DNA of 64,000 bases. Origin: Effrenium voratum (lineage: Eukaryota > Sar > Dinophyceae > Suessiales > Symbiodiniaceae). The translations under genes were made by a program, and so were the position numbers. Shown piece after piece: positions 10,979 to 20,799 of the stretch. Every line of letters begins with the position of its first letter. Within the stretch, counting starts at the first letter, position 1. The notes beneath the pieces were generated by a model. That model was not told where the DNA came from. It searched no databases and worked only from the letters and a program-made list of their open reading frames with translations. The stretch covers positions 622,001-686,000 of the forward strand of contig CAUJNA010002768.1 of assembly GCA_963377175.1 (NCBI GenBank), read 5' to 3'.

Positions 10979-11922
10979 CTACTCAGAGGAGAACACAGTG
11001 ACTGGTTTTGTAGTTCCAGCAGCTGCGTTTCCGCAGCTGGCGGCAGCACGCTGCTTTGCGCGCTGATCTTGGTGCCATGGCGAATTGTTGATGATGGGTC
11101 CAACTTGGACACGGCCAATTTGATCGCACTCGGTGCCAGGGACCTGGTCGGCGGTGTCGACCAATAGAAACTCCGGATCCTCAACCTGCATGTCAGCGTC
11201 CTCTCCTTCTGCATCAGATTCATGCGTTACTGCAGTGATCTGCTCGATGTCATCAGGATGCCAGATGGCGTTGCCAGGAAAGAGAGAAAGTGGCATGAAC
11301 CTGCGAATCATGTCAACGTCTCGTCTGTGAAGGGCCTTCAGCATCACCCGTGGTTTTGGCACGGGGTCACTGATTGGCAGGCAAAGTATCGAGGAATAGT
11401 CCTGGGACCAGTCAGGCACGCGATCGAGCTCGTCCTGCCAGCCCCAAATCAAGAAGCGCTTCTCCCAGGAAGCATGGCCAAGCGGCCCATAATCTCCACC
11501 ATAAGGGGCACGTTGAATGTCATACACCACACACCGCAACTGATAATGCTTCCTCTTGTACTCGTTGATGGCACATATCAGGTTCTTTGTGGGCCCTGGC
11601 ACCAGCTGAACCCAAGGCCGACGCTCGATCCACTGCTGCACTGAGGAAGTGCGAGATTGCACCAGTCTGCAGTTTCCTCTGTGTAATGTCTTTCCAGATA
11701 ATCGTCGCTGTTCACATGAATGAACACTCGCAGATCCCTGAACTCCTCCATGCAGATGGGGCTCCCTTTGCGAAACACGATGGCTTGCTCCAACTTTTCC
11801 AGTATCTCCGAATGAAGCTGATAGAGCGGGAAGAAGCTGGACTTCCACGTCACCAAGCAAGCGTGGTCGCCTGGCTGAAACCGTGCCTCCTGACGGCCCA
11901 TGCTGTCCAACCATGACGACAT
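10979..11922 (-). CDS. Unrecognised protein, one frame change
   Basis: Starts at the ATG at 11922 (MSSWLDSMGRQEARFQPGDH). That frame reads sensibly to about 11650 (…YLERHYTEETADWCNLA), where the neighbouring frame takes over with VQQWIERRPWVQLVPGPTKN and runs to the stop at 10979. A one-base indel or a very small intron would reconcile the two. The C-terminal half has a Trp-rich segment (WEKRFLIWGWQDELDRVPDW) and then an acidic stretch. Hairpin 3 is in frame near the C-terminus (AAASCGNAAA). No family recognised. Confidence 0.5.
11020..11039. repeat. Element hairpin 3
   Basis: Stem CAGCTGCG, 8 bp. The loop reads GAAA on the sense strand. In frame, 13 codons before the stop at 10979. Confidence 0.85.
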
Positions 11923-12151
11923 AATTACTGTGGTAGCACAGTAATGTCTGTCGGAAGTGGGACTGACGCGCAGTAGCCTAGATGTGAAGCGAAATCATCT
12001 GCAGGGCAATAACATCAATCAACAACATGGCAACTTTCAAGGACAGTCGCAACTTGCAAGGTCCAACACGCAATGCTTGCTCTTTTGTTTCTTTGCCCAT
12101 CACGCGGTGCCATGGTCTGCTGCGCGCCCGCAGCAGACATTGCCACAAGGT

Positions 12152-12721
12152 CTAGTTTACATCATCAGCGGGAGGAGGTTTCACAAATTTGCGTTGCCTT
12201 CTCTCCGGACTTGGCATTGAAGCTATCGCATTCTTCCTCTCTGTGCTCTCAAGCCAGGCGTTCCGGGCAGCATTACTATCCAGGCCGTTCTCGGCAGCGT
12301 TGTCAAAGAAAGCTTTTCGGGTATTTTCATAATTTGTGGTTTTCTTTGACGCGCCCTTGGCTTTGGCCTTGCCTTTGGCTTTGGCCTTGGCTTTGTCCTT
12401 GGCCTTGGCTTTGGGCTCTTTCTTGGCCTTGGCTTTGGCCTTGGCTTTGGCCTTGGCCTTGGCTTTGGCCTTGGCTTTGGCCTTCGCTACTGGACATGGA
12501 GGATCTTCTCCTGCGTCTTTGTCTTCTTCTTCTGCTTCTTCTTCTTCATTCTTATCTTCGTTCTCGTCCTCCGGCTCATCAGAATCATCCCATCCCCCCG
12601 CCTCGCCGAAGAGCTGCTCGATGGAAGGCTCAGCCTCCTCGTTGCCAGAGTCAGGCTCATCGCAATTGTCGTTCTTCCTCAGGCTCGGGAAAAAGTTGCC
12701 TTCTTCAACGCCGCCGCTCAT
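12152..12721 (-). CDS. Acidic / Ala-Lys-repeat nuclear-type protein
   Basis: The ATG at 12721 gives 189 residues. Residues about 15-75 are Glu/Asp-rich. About 78-122 are an almost perfect Ala-Lys repeat, like histone H1 tails and dinoflagellate basic nuclear proteins. The last 60 residues are mixed and include NYENTRKAFFDNAAENGLDS. A DNA- or chromatin-binding role is inferred from charge alone. The repeat arises from GGCCTTGGCTTT-like tandem DNA on the plus strand, so its length may vary between copies. A 24-bp perfect palindrome (12757-12780) lies 36 bp upstream of the ATG. Confidence 0.6.
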   Translation of the reverse strand: MSGGVEEGNFFPSLRKNDNCDEPDSGNEEAEPSIEQLFGEAGGWDDSDEPEDENEDKNEEEEAEEEDKDAGEDPPCPVAKAKAKAKAKAKAKAKAKAKAKKEPKAKAKDKAKAKAKGKAKAKGASKKTTNYENTRKAFFDNAAENGLDSNAARNAWLESTERKNAIASMPSPERRQRKFVKPPPADDVN

Positions 12722-12756
12722 GAATGGCAATGCTACTTACTGGCTTGAGGGGCTCA

Positions 12757-12780
12757 TGAGCAGTTTGCGCAAACTGCTCA
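12757..12780. repeat. Perfect 24-bp palindrome
   Basis: TGAGCAGTTTGC followed by its exact reverse complement, with no loop. It lacks the CTGYG-NNNN-CRCAG core of the other element hairpins and may be a separate class. Confidence 0.85.
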
Positions 12781-12985
12781 AGAGCACAGGTCGTGGACTG
12801 CAAATGGTTCTCCGTGCACTGTCAGTTCAAAAGACAGGACACTCACAATTGCAGCAGCGTGTTTCTCCCATTTTCCTCGCAGCGCTCCGAACTGCAATCT
12901 GCCCTGGGTCTGTGATTGCTTCGCTGCCAACAGACATGTCCCGCTATCATCATTATTGTCATGCGCTGGCTAAACAAAAGAATGC

Positions 12986-13009
12986 ACAAACTGTGGCACC
13001 ACAGTTTGT
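12986..13009. repeat. Element hairpin 4, abuts stop codon
   Basis: Stem ACAAACTGTG, 10 bp perfect, loop GCAC. It begins at the base next to the TAA stop of the gene ending at 13010. Confidence 0.9.
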
Positions 13010-14067
13010 TTAGTCATCACTGCCCACAGAGTCTTCACTCAGATTCTCCTCCTCGACGTCCGCTTCATCTTCAATTTCTTCGTCTTCTTCGTCTTCTTCA
13101 ATCAGATTTTTCTCCGACTTCTTCTTCGGAGCCGCCTTCATCTTTGCAGCCTTCTTTGGCTTCGGCTTTGCATTGGCACCTCCCCGCGACTTTCGCTTCT
13201 TGCCTGTCACCGTGGACGTGGAAGGCTCAGGGGTGCTGCTGCTCTGCGGATGCGGAAGGTGCAAAAGTTTTTCCAGCTTTGCGTTGAAAATCTTGTCGTT
13301 GGCAGGGTCAGTCATCGCCGCGAGGAGCTGTGTGCAGACCTGGGCCTTGAACCACTTGGCGTGCTTTTGTGAGAAGCCTGGCGTGCTCTTCTTGGACACC
13401 AGAACCAAACTCGAGCAAAAGGACATCAAACTGCGATGCAGCCAAGGAGCAAATTGCTGTCACTGGAATTCTTTTTGTCAAAATCACGCTGGCTGTCGCA
13501 GGCTCTGCTGCTGTCATGAGTGTGACAGCCCGTGGCCGATACCTGTGCAACAATTCCTCGATCATGTGCGAATTTCTTGGATTCCAAGTGGTCGGTTCTC
13601 CTGCCACGTTGTCCTTTGCACTTGCATTTGTTCGCTGTTGGTTGTTCGGTGCACCAGCCACGCGGAAGCTTCCAAGCAACTCGTGCTTGAACACAGGTGC
13701 CAGCCTTGTCAGCCCTGCCAAATCATGCCGGGGGACCCCGTAGACCTCAGAAACTCGCACGCAAACAAGGGGCGCAAGCTGAGCGCGCCAAACAACCGCG
13801 CACAGTTTGGTTTATCCAAGGCGCAGCATCTGAACACACGGTCCCCTCAAAATGTAGGTTCTTCCGGCTTCCCGTGATAGCTTGCAGCTTTTGCGCATCC
13901 GTGGTGGTCACCAAGACCTTTTCTGCCAAGTTAATCACGTTGACCTCATTATCCGCCCCCCGTGCCTCCGAGGAAATCACATTAAAACGCTGAGGCCCTG
14001 GCCCCACGCTCAATCGCCGTCCCTGACAGATTCCTGGCCTTCCTGTTCGCAGTTGTCGAGGCCTCAC
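13010..14067 (-). CDS. Lys-rich/acidic-tail protein, several frame changes
   Basis: Three overlapping frames read as one protein: about 14067-13790 (FNVISSEARGADNEVNVINL…), 13760-13430 (YGVPRHDLAGLTRLAPVFKH…) and 13430-13010 (KWFKAQVCTQLLAAMTDPAN…). The C-terminal 70 residues are a Lys/Pro/Ala stretch followed by a Glu/Asp tail ending SVGSDD. Switches near 13790 and 13430 fall at decayed copies of the element hairpin, which may be coincidence. The true 5' end is uncertain: upstream frames to 14270 (FLFFDGGRSGLHSQWNNLFK) also look coding and may be the same gene. Function unknown. Confidence 0.45.
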
Positions 14068-14165
14068 TGTGGATTAAATTCCACATCTTAGTCACGCCGA
14101 TGCCCTTGAACAGGTTGTTCCACTGAGAATGCAGGCCTGACCGGCCTCCGTCAAAGAACAAGAAC

Positions 14166-16335
14166 CTAAGATGAGCAACGCATGGACGGCGCACGCATCC
14201 TGTGTTTATGTAATAAGCTAGGCAACACATCCGAAGCGTCTGGGGGAGGCGGCCCGTCCGAGTCGTCAAAGGTCAAAGTGGATTGCATGTTTCGTGCAAA
14301 AAGCACGCCCTTGACCACTTTCTCGAAGTGTTCTTTCTGAAACGGAGGGGGTGGACCTCCGAGCGTCGGTTTTATGCTCTCCTGCCTGCTCAACGTCCCA
14401 AATGAAAAGTTGGGAACCCTCCTGGCTTCGCGTCTTTAGGAATTCCACCTTCGACAAAGCAAGGATGAGTTTGTCAATCTCTTGGTCAGCCACCGCGACC
14501 TGCAAAAGGGAATTGACAAGGTCCTTGGCGGTTGTCTCAGTTTCTAGCAGAAACTCTTTGTCTTCAGTCTTCAGAGCTTCAACTGCATGGACAGCCTCAG
14601 TTGCCTTGGCTTCATTGGGCTCTGAAAGGCGGATGGCGGCTTTCACAAGGGCGGCGTCATCCAACGCACCTTTGTCCGCTGACTCGCCTGCGTTGCCGCA
14701 GCCGTTTTGTCGTCTTTCTTGGTTAGCTTGTCCCAGATGGGCTTGAGCACCTCGCGCTCGAGAAGGGCATTCACGTCAAAGTTGGTGTGCAACACGCTCT
14801 TCACCTTCTCGTCGTACTTCTTGGTGTAAATGAGATCTGCCAGAAATTCCGCAGCCTCTTGACTGGCTGGCTGCAGCGCCCCAGCCACGATTTGTTGGCC
14901 ACGACTTTCACGGATTTGCCTCGGCGCCATGTCCAGATCATTACAATGTCATGGGCGACACTTGAATCACCAATTGCAGTCAAAATGCTAGGGTCAAGTT
15001 CATTGTCAGGGATATTGTCGAGCGTCTCCCGCGAGAAGAGAAGGCCACCAGCCATTGCCTTGCGCCACGTTTTCTGAGTGGAGAGTTTCTCCCGAATGCG
15101 TTTTGCGTCCTCACATGGCAGGCTCTTGTGAGCCAACAGCATGTCCAGGATCTCATCTTTCAGGACATACTTCCATGCCCACATATGCAACAGCCTCAGA
15201 AGCAGTGCGCCCCCATCAATCAAGGCAAAACCTAAGAAAAAAGCAGCAGTGCTAGGAGTCAGGCCCTTTGGAATTATCCCACGGGGGTTCTTGCCGGCCA
15301 ACGCCTGGGGGTTGAGCTCGCCTTGCTTGAAGGTTTTGTTCAACGCCGCATCCATGAGGGCATCGAACACCCACTTCACGCAAGGCGGTTGCTTCTTGCA
15401 AGCAGTGGCAAGGTCTCGCAAAACATATATCTTGCTGGGACTTCGCTTTCCGAAGAGCTCCTCAGAAAGCAGGACTTCCTCTCGGAAAGAAGTGTCGCTC
15501 AGCAAGGAATTCCACAGAGCCATCAAGACTTCGAGGAAGGACTGCGTCACTGCCTCCCCCGATGTCACCGTCAAGTTGGCAGACAAGATCTCGAAAAGCT
15601 TCGTAGTCGTCAGCTTGGTCTTGGAAGCTGATTCGTGATTCAACTTGAAGGACACTATTTGAAAGATGCGTTGCACAGGGCTGTAGTACATGGTCTCGTA
15701 GCTGGTCCCAACATCCTCCCATTGCTTGGCCGCTTCCCAGAACAAATTCAGCCCGGGCTTGAAGCGGCAATCGATCGTGGAAGACAGCCACGCCCTTCTC
15801 CATTCCTGCGCTGGCAACTCAATGCTTGGCTAGTAATGTATTTAGGGGCCAAGACAGCGACGGCGCCGGCCTCCTGGAACTTGTCGTGCTGCAAGTCCCT
15901 CGCTGTGGCCAAGATGAAGGCGTGATGGTCCTCCTCCGGACTGATCCTCTTCATTTGCCCATTTTTCTGGTCCATAAACAAGTCATCCACTGCCACCACC
16001 AAATTTATAGGCTGGGGCGTCTTGTACGTGGCGCGCATGATCCACTTTACGCTGCTCTTGTACACTGGCACACTTGCAGTCGAAGACCATGACCAGCTAA
16101 CCCACGCTACATTGCCGCCTGCAATGTACTGGTCAGTAGTGGAATCTCCCTCCTTCATGGCCTCCATCATGGACTGCAACTTGCGATTGTCGAAGGGGTC
16201 TTGACGACCGCCCTCCTCGATCGTTAAGGGCTTCATTGACTCAAGGTCCCTGAAAAGATCCGTCCTGAGCAGCAGCGCAGTACTGACTGATGGCATCTCT
16301 ATTACTGAGGCCCGCGCTCCACAATGAGTTCCCAA
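14166..16335 (-). CDS. Large unrecognised gene broken by frame changes
   Basis: The frames 16335-15760, 15817-14920, 14930-14690, 14680-14390 and 14393-14200 overlap end to end on one strand and together read as about 700 residues of plausible protein. Landmarks are PINLVVAVDDLFMDQKNGQM, then a mostly helical body (SSAKNP-type loop, FFLGFALIDGGALLLRLLHM), then AVEALKTEDKEFLLETETTA. A 17-residue hydrophobic stretch around AAFFLGFALIDGGALLL could be a buried helix. No family recognised. Frame changes lie near 15790, 14930, 14690 and 14380, and the one at 14690 coincides with hairpin 5. Decay, missed short introns or assembly indels are the options. Confidence 0.45.
14688..14701. repeat. Element hairpin 5
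   Basis: Core CTGCG stem, 5 bp, with sense loop GCAA. It encodes TAAATQ in one frame. The downstream coding frame is the next one over. Confidence 0.75.
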
Positions 16336-16436
16336 GCCTTCCTCACGTCATCGTAGTGGGAAGCGCTTATGTTCCGGCATTGCACCGGGGTTGAGCTTGC
16401 CGAGGATGTTGATTGAACCATAGCAGTCTGCACCTC

Positions 16437-16452
16437 GCTGCGGTTACGCAGC
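16437..16452. repeat. Element hairpin 6
   Basis: Stem GCTGCG, 6 bp, loop GTTA, about 100 bp upstream of the gene starting near 16335. Confidence 0.75.
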
Positions 16453-16682
16453 TGGCACCGGGGGCCTCAAATAAAAAAAACTGCGGATGAACCTTAATCT
16501 AAAAACTGCGGATGAGCCTTAATCTGAAAGCACGGGCCACGCTCTGTGAAAAGTCGAATTTGATCCGCGTCAGCAACGCTTCCGTTTTTTGTTTACCCCG
16601 GTCAATTGTTGCAGTCGCGGAGCACCAACCCAAAGCAGGGCCATCGTCCCAGCAAATTAAACAGGAGCAGCACTTGTCTTAA

Positions 16683-16702
16683 TAACTGTGGCTCCACAGT
16701 TA
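16683..16702. repeat. Element hairpin 7, abuts stop codon
   Basis: Stem TAACTGTG, 8 bp, loop GCTC, directly next to the TAG stop of the methyltransferase gene at 16703. Confidence 0.9.
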
Positions 16703-17975
16703 CTAGGCCCAGCGGATCAACCTAGCTGCCGTGAGCACCGCCCTCATTGCCTCCCTCAGGACAGGAACCGACATGGCGTCGCCCACCATTTTGCCTCTCT
16801 TGGCGCGGGACACACTTTTGGGCCAGCGGAAGTTGTGGAATCCCTGCAAAGCCGCCAGCTCCTTGAGGCTGAGAAAGCGACTTTCCTTAGCAGACAGGCT
16901 GTAAGCGGGCTGCGGGCTGCGCAACTCGCCACACTTGATTATTTGCACTCGCTAAATCTGGTTTGGACAAGAATCGTTGTCGAGCCAGAAGTTGTCGCCG
17001 GAGGCTCGTGCACATGTGATTGTGGGAACATAGCCCGAGGTGACCTGCCGGAAGTTTTTCCCGGCTCCTGCGTCGATGATGTCCCTGTCCAGATTCCAAA
17101 CACCCTTCGCCTTGAGCTTCTTCCTTCCTGCCAAAATGTTGTTCCGCTTTGTTTTGCAAAGCTTCTTGATGTCCACCTTGGGAAGCCCCTTCTCCAAGAA
17201 GTCGTCCAGGCAAGCGAACTTGCTTTCAGGCAGCGAGTGGACCATATTTGGTTTTCTGGTTTTCACACCCTTGCGCGTGGACCTCCTGGCGCCCATGATG
17301 TAGATCCTCTTCCGGTTCTGCGGAAGCCCGAAACTGCGGCTGTTCACCATTCGCCAGCTGACAGCATAGGCCCGCTTCTGCGACCCAGGAAGCCGACATT
17401 CCTTGAGCTGCTGCAGAAGTTTGTTGAAGTGCTTCCTGTGCTTCTTGTTCCGGATGCCCGTCACATTCTCCAGCACAAATCCACGCGGTTGCATGCGGCA
17501 GATGTAGTCCACCACAGCCTTTGATAAATCACGTTGGTCGCATTTCCCCTGCCCGACGCCCGCCGTACCTCGGAAGGAGCTGACTAAGCAAAGACCTATG
17601 TGCAAAAAAACAGAAAGTAACCCAAACTCGGTTGAAAACAGCTACTTGTTCTGGCAGTCTGCTGTATGGTTGGCACGGAAACCCAGCTGTGTACAAGTCA
17701 CACTTCTCGCAAACATTTCCAAGAGCATATCCAAGACTCCTCGGTCCTTTTTTGTGGGAAAGAATCACCTTTCGGCAATCTGGGTCCACATCGGTGGCAA
17801 ACTGAACCATGAACTCAATCCCCAGTTGCTTCGCTGCCACAACATCAGTTCCCATGCCGCTGCAGTCGCTCCCAAGCATGATTGGCCACTTGCGCTGGCA
17901 ATGTGGCTCCACCTTCTCCACGCGAGGAGGCTTCTTGATGCCAGTTTTCTTCACCTTCAAGGATGTCTTCCCCAT
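16703..17975 (-). CDS. Cytosine-C5 DNA methyltransferase, with in-frame TAG
   Basis: Transfers a methyl group from S-adenosylmethionine to cytosine C5. Exon 1 (17975 to about 17663) has the SAM motif I GSDCSGMGTD (residues 35-44) and the catalytic motif IV PCQ (100-102). A 79-nt intron with GC-AG ends (17584-17662) fits the break that follows. Exon 2 carries GQGKCDQRDLS, motif VI as ENVTG, motif VIII QNRKRIY and a target-recognition-sized region. An in-frame TAG at 16952-16954 then interrupts the frame; beyond it, ELAALQGFHNF and GDAMSVPVL match motifs IX-X. All key residues are present, so only the TAG argues for inactivation. The basic N-terminus (KVKKTGIKKPPR) suggests nuclear import. DNA methyltransferases carried by dinoflagellate retrotransposons are known; this one sits in a non-retroviral element. 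Confidence 0.85.
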
Positions 17976-18185
17976 GCTTCACGGACTTTCTGCGGCAACG
18001 CAGCAAGTCAGCTGAAGAAGCAACTGGAGGAAAGCTGGCTGCGGGGCGAAGCGGGAAGCGGCTTGACGGGCAGACAGAACACATGAGCACACCAGACAAC
18101 AGACAACAAGACGTAGTAGTCTCGGCTTGGGGCTTAATTGCACATACCCCCCAAAACAACTAGCAGGTCAGCCCGATTTTGAGCC

Positions 18186-18410
18186 GCAGCGCCAGGGGGT
18201 TCCGTACCCCCTGGCACTGCAAGTTCTGATGCATCAGAACTCGCAGTGCCAGGGGTTACCCCCCATTTTCGAGTCCCGAGTGCCAGAGGGTTCGGAACCC
18301 CCCGGCACTTGGGACTCGAAAATGGGGGGTAACCCCCGGCACTGCAAGTTCTGATGCATCAGAACTCGCAGCGCCAGGGGGTTCGGAACCCCCTGGCACT
18401 CGGGCTGTCG
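18186..18410. repeat. Nested palindrome cluster
   Basis: A repeated palindrome centred on TTCTGATGCATCAGAA occurs twice. It flanks a larger inverted repeat whose arms (CGAGTCCC and its complement GGGACTCG within a ~35-bp arm through CCATTTTCGAGTCCC) surround a GC-rich centre. Outside are CCAGGGGGTTCCG palindromes. The whole ~215 bp is roughly symmetric about 18295 and could extrude as a large cruciform. It lies between the methyltransferase and the transposase candidate. Confidence 0.85.
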
Positions 18411-18464
18411 GGCCCAAAAGAGCCCGAGGACCCGTTTGAAAAAGCATAAACGACTTAGACTCAA

Positions 18465-18580
18465 AAATCTAGTGCGTCAGAACTCGCAGGGGCCCAAAAT
18501 CTAGTGCATCAGAACTCGCAGGGACCCAAAATCTAGTGCATCAGAACTCGCAGGGGCCCAAAATTCTGATGCATCAGAAT
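18465..18580 (+). repeat. Short tandem repeat of the palindrome arm
   Basis: Three copies of TCTAGTGCATCAGAACTCGC followed by AGGGRCCCAAAA, about 37 bp apart, ending in another TTCTGATGCATCAGAA palindrome. Confidence 0.85.
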
Positions 18581-18866
18581 TGTTCATTTGGCAGACACAG
18601 GGAGCAACACCAAAAACCTGGCTTGCGTGGCAGAAAGCGCTCAAACAAAACTCCCACAAAATGGAGGATTTTTCGGCTGACCGGACCCGCGCATCAGCCG
18701 GGACAAGGTTCCCCCCACCCCCCCACGGCTTTGTACACTGTTTAACTCCCAGCGCTTCAAGAAGCACTTTCCGTCCATCGCATAGACGTGTTTCTCTCTG
18801 TTATGACGCGAGGCAGTGGCAGCCCTCTTCCCCAGTCTGCAGATTCTGTGCAGCGACCAATGCTCG

Positions 18867-19481
18867 TCATTGGCGGCTGTGACCCAGGCAGAATCGCTCT
18901 ATTGCCCCAAGAGCTCCCCACTGTACAAATGTATGGGCGTTGAACATCTTTGTGGATGTCAGCACGGACTTTTCCTGCACCAGTCCTACACTCACATAGT
19001 TCTTCTTGGTCTTGGCAGCTTTGGCTGCGTTCACCCAGGTGGCAGCCTTGTCCTCAGTTCTGTTACCAGGGGCGCGCCGCTCCAAACAAGGCACACGGGA
19101 CACGGACAGGACGACAAGTGTGCCACAGCCAGCCAAGGCCCGCACGTACACTTTCCAGTTGAGCTCTTGCATGCGTGTTTGTGCCAAGACAGCGAATCGC
19201 GGATGACGTTTGCGAAATGATGGCGTAATGAGCTCATGTCTTCGGGTGCCCTTGGCTGGCCCTTTGTATTTAACCCAAGGCCCAAACCCGGTCTTGATCG
19301 CAGCTTGGCTTACGATAAGACCACCAGAGAGTCGCATTAGCCATGAAGCTCGAGAGCCAGGTTTTGCGACATTGTTCACCACAACGCCTTCAGCCAAGAG
19401 ATAATCAGCGACCACCAGGGCACCCAAAGAGTGGAGTTTCTGGTGCAAGTCAGTAGAGTCTGCCTCCTCTTTCGCGAGCAA
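18867..19481 (-). CDS. Unrecognised frame downstream of the transposase candidate
   Basis: It is in the same frame as the gene at 19524-20744 and separated by one TGA and 14 codons of T-rich sequence (GTTTGAATTTGC…TTTTCTTAG). That interval could be a 44-nt intron, making this the C-terminal extension of the same protein. It encodes about 200 residues, mostly basic, including LHQKLHSLGALVVADYLLAE. No motif recognised. Confidence 0.4.
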   Translation of the reverse strand: MLAKEEADSTDLHQKLHSLGALVVADYLLAEGVVVNNVAKPGSRASWLMRLSGGLIVSQAAIKTGFGPWVKYKGPAKGTRRHELITPSFRKRHPRFAVLAQTRMQELNWKVYVRALAGCGTLVVLSVSRVPCLERRAPGNRTEDKAATWVNAAKAAKTKKNYVSVGLVQEKSVLTSTKMFNAHTFVQWGALGAIERFCLGHSRQ

Positions 19482-19523
19482 TCGCCTAAGAAAACTTGCA
19501 AGAACAAAGGCGCAAAAGCAAAT

Positions 19524-20744
19524 TCAAACGCCAAGGCGCATATTGGCCAGAGCTGGAAGTTCAGGCTGACTCCGCCTGCGTTTCAGCGAGCTTTCGAGCT
19601 GAGCTTGGTGGTCAGCTTTCCTCCTACGCTCCAAGCATTGGCTGTGCTCTGCTGGACGAAGCTGCTCTTGCCGCAGCAGCAGGTCGTCTTGCTGAGCTTG
19701 AAAGCACCGTCTTTTCTTCAGCTCCGACAACTTCTTGGTCGCTTCCTCGTGCTTGGTGGAAATTGCATTTCCAGCTGCCTTGCGGGAACTTTTGCTCAGC
19801 CGCAGCATGTCCCGAGGGGCATCGTTCAGCTTTAAGCACCGCTTCACACTCTTCCGGCGTCGAGCTATCCACGCGGCTTCCGAAACAGGATTTCTTGTTC
19901 GTGCCTTGGCCGGCAAGGTGTGCAAAGCGAACTCCGGCAAGTTAAAAAAAGCTATGTGCCGCCAAGCGTCCTGCCGGCTTGCTTCTAGTCGAAGACCGGA
20001 AACAAACTTAGGTTTGCGAGCGGACCCAGATGATCTTTCAGAGCCGAAGCCTTCCTGCCAAATCTTTTGGGCAAGCATCGCAACTGCACCACGAAGACTG
20101 TTCTTGTCCCACTGGCGAAGCCGCCTCTCGAACGCCTTGAAGTAAGGGCCTAAGAAAGCCCTGTCGCGTGCAGTGTGGTACTTGATATCTGCAAAGTCAC
20201 GCTCGCTCTGCGCAGTTCCAGCCGCCGATGCCAGCAAGACACGGGCAAGCGTTTTTGACATGTCCGGGCAGCGGCCGCTGACACTTGACTCTGCCAAGGT
20301 CCAGGCTTGCAAATCACCCAACTCTTCCGACTTGGACAGTTGTTTTCCTGGGCAGAGCATTGGAAAGCGACAAGCAAAGCAGGACAAGCAATATGCACCG
20401 TTAAACAACCTCAGAACCGGTCGGTGGCGTTGGGCAGTAGGCTTTAAGTCTTGGAACTGTTCATAGAGCTGCTTAGAGTTCGCGTCGAACATCTGGGAGA
20501 GCCGCAGAAGACAGCGCTGTGTTTCCGCAGCGCTCTTTTGGGGGCCGCTGAGCGAAAAGGCTGACAAGTTGTGGAGCAGTTCAAATTCAGGAAACTCTGT
20601 CTTGATGGTCTGCGAGACAAGGGCGAGCCATGCAGCCATCCTTGCAAAGCACCTGTTGAAAACGATCGGCGAAACGCTGCCTCCCACACTCCTGTGCCCA
20701 GCGCCCAGTTGAATCAAACGAGGTCTTTCCAGCCACTTCAGCAC
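19524..20744 (-). CDS. hAT-like transposase candidate, C-terminal part
   Basis: About 400 residues. The segment ASAAGTAQSERDFADIKYHT (around residues 172-191) resembles the hAT C-terminal dimerisation block, where an AGTA-S-ER-F core is typical. The preceding FPEFELLHNLSAFSL and LLRLSQMFDANSKQLYEQFQ fit the helical region before it. The C-terminal 130 residues are very basic and coiled. Hairpin 8 is inside the frame as KSAAETQRC. The link to the N-terminal part is by position, strand and family likeness. hAT assignment is tentative: the catalytic D-D-E residues cannot be placed with confidence. Confidence 0.45.
   Translation of the reverse strand: MLKWLERPRLIQLGAGHRSVGGSVSPIVFNRCFARMAAWLALVSQTIKTEFPEFELLHNLSAFSLSGPQKSAAETQRCLLRLSQMFDANSKQLYEQFQDLKPTAQRHRPVLRLFNGAYCLSCFACRFPMLCPGKQLSKSEELGDLQAWTLAESSVSGRCPDMSKTLARVLLASAAGTAQSERDFADIKYHTARDRAFLGPYFKAFERRLRQWDKNSLRGAVAMLAQKIWQEGFGSERSSGSARKPKFVSGLRLEASRQDAWRHIAFFNLPEFALHTLPAKARTRNPVSEAAWIARRRKSVKRCLKLNDAPRDMLRLSKSSRKAAGNAISTKHEEATKKLSELKKRRCFQAQQDDLLLRQEQLRPAEHSQCLERRRKADHQAQLESSLKRRRSQPELPALANMRLGV
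20513..20534. repeat. Element hairpin 8
   Basis: Stem AGCGCTGYG, 9 bp with one T-G pair; sense loop GAAA. Within a reading frame. Confidence 0.8.
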
Positions 20745-20799
20745 CTGGCAGTCAGATCAAGTCTTTGAAGCTCTGAAAACTTATCACGGGCTTCGCGAC

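Noticed and set aside
12073..12723. Plus-strand frame rich in WPWLWPWLW
   Set aside because: It is the antisense of the Ala-Lys repeat gene.
13788..13810. CCAAAC…GTTTGG inverted repeat as another element hairpin
   Set aside because: Only the outer 6 bp pair and the core is not recognisable; kept as a possible decayed copy, not listed as a feature.
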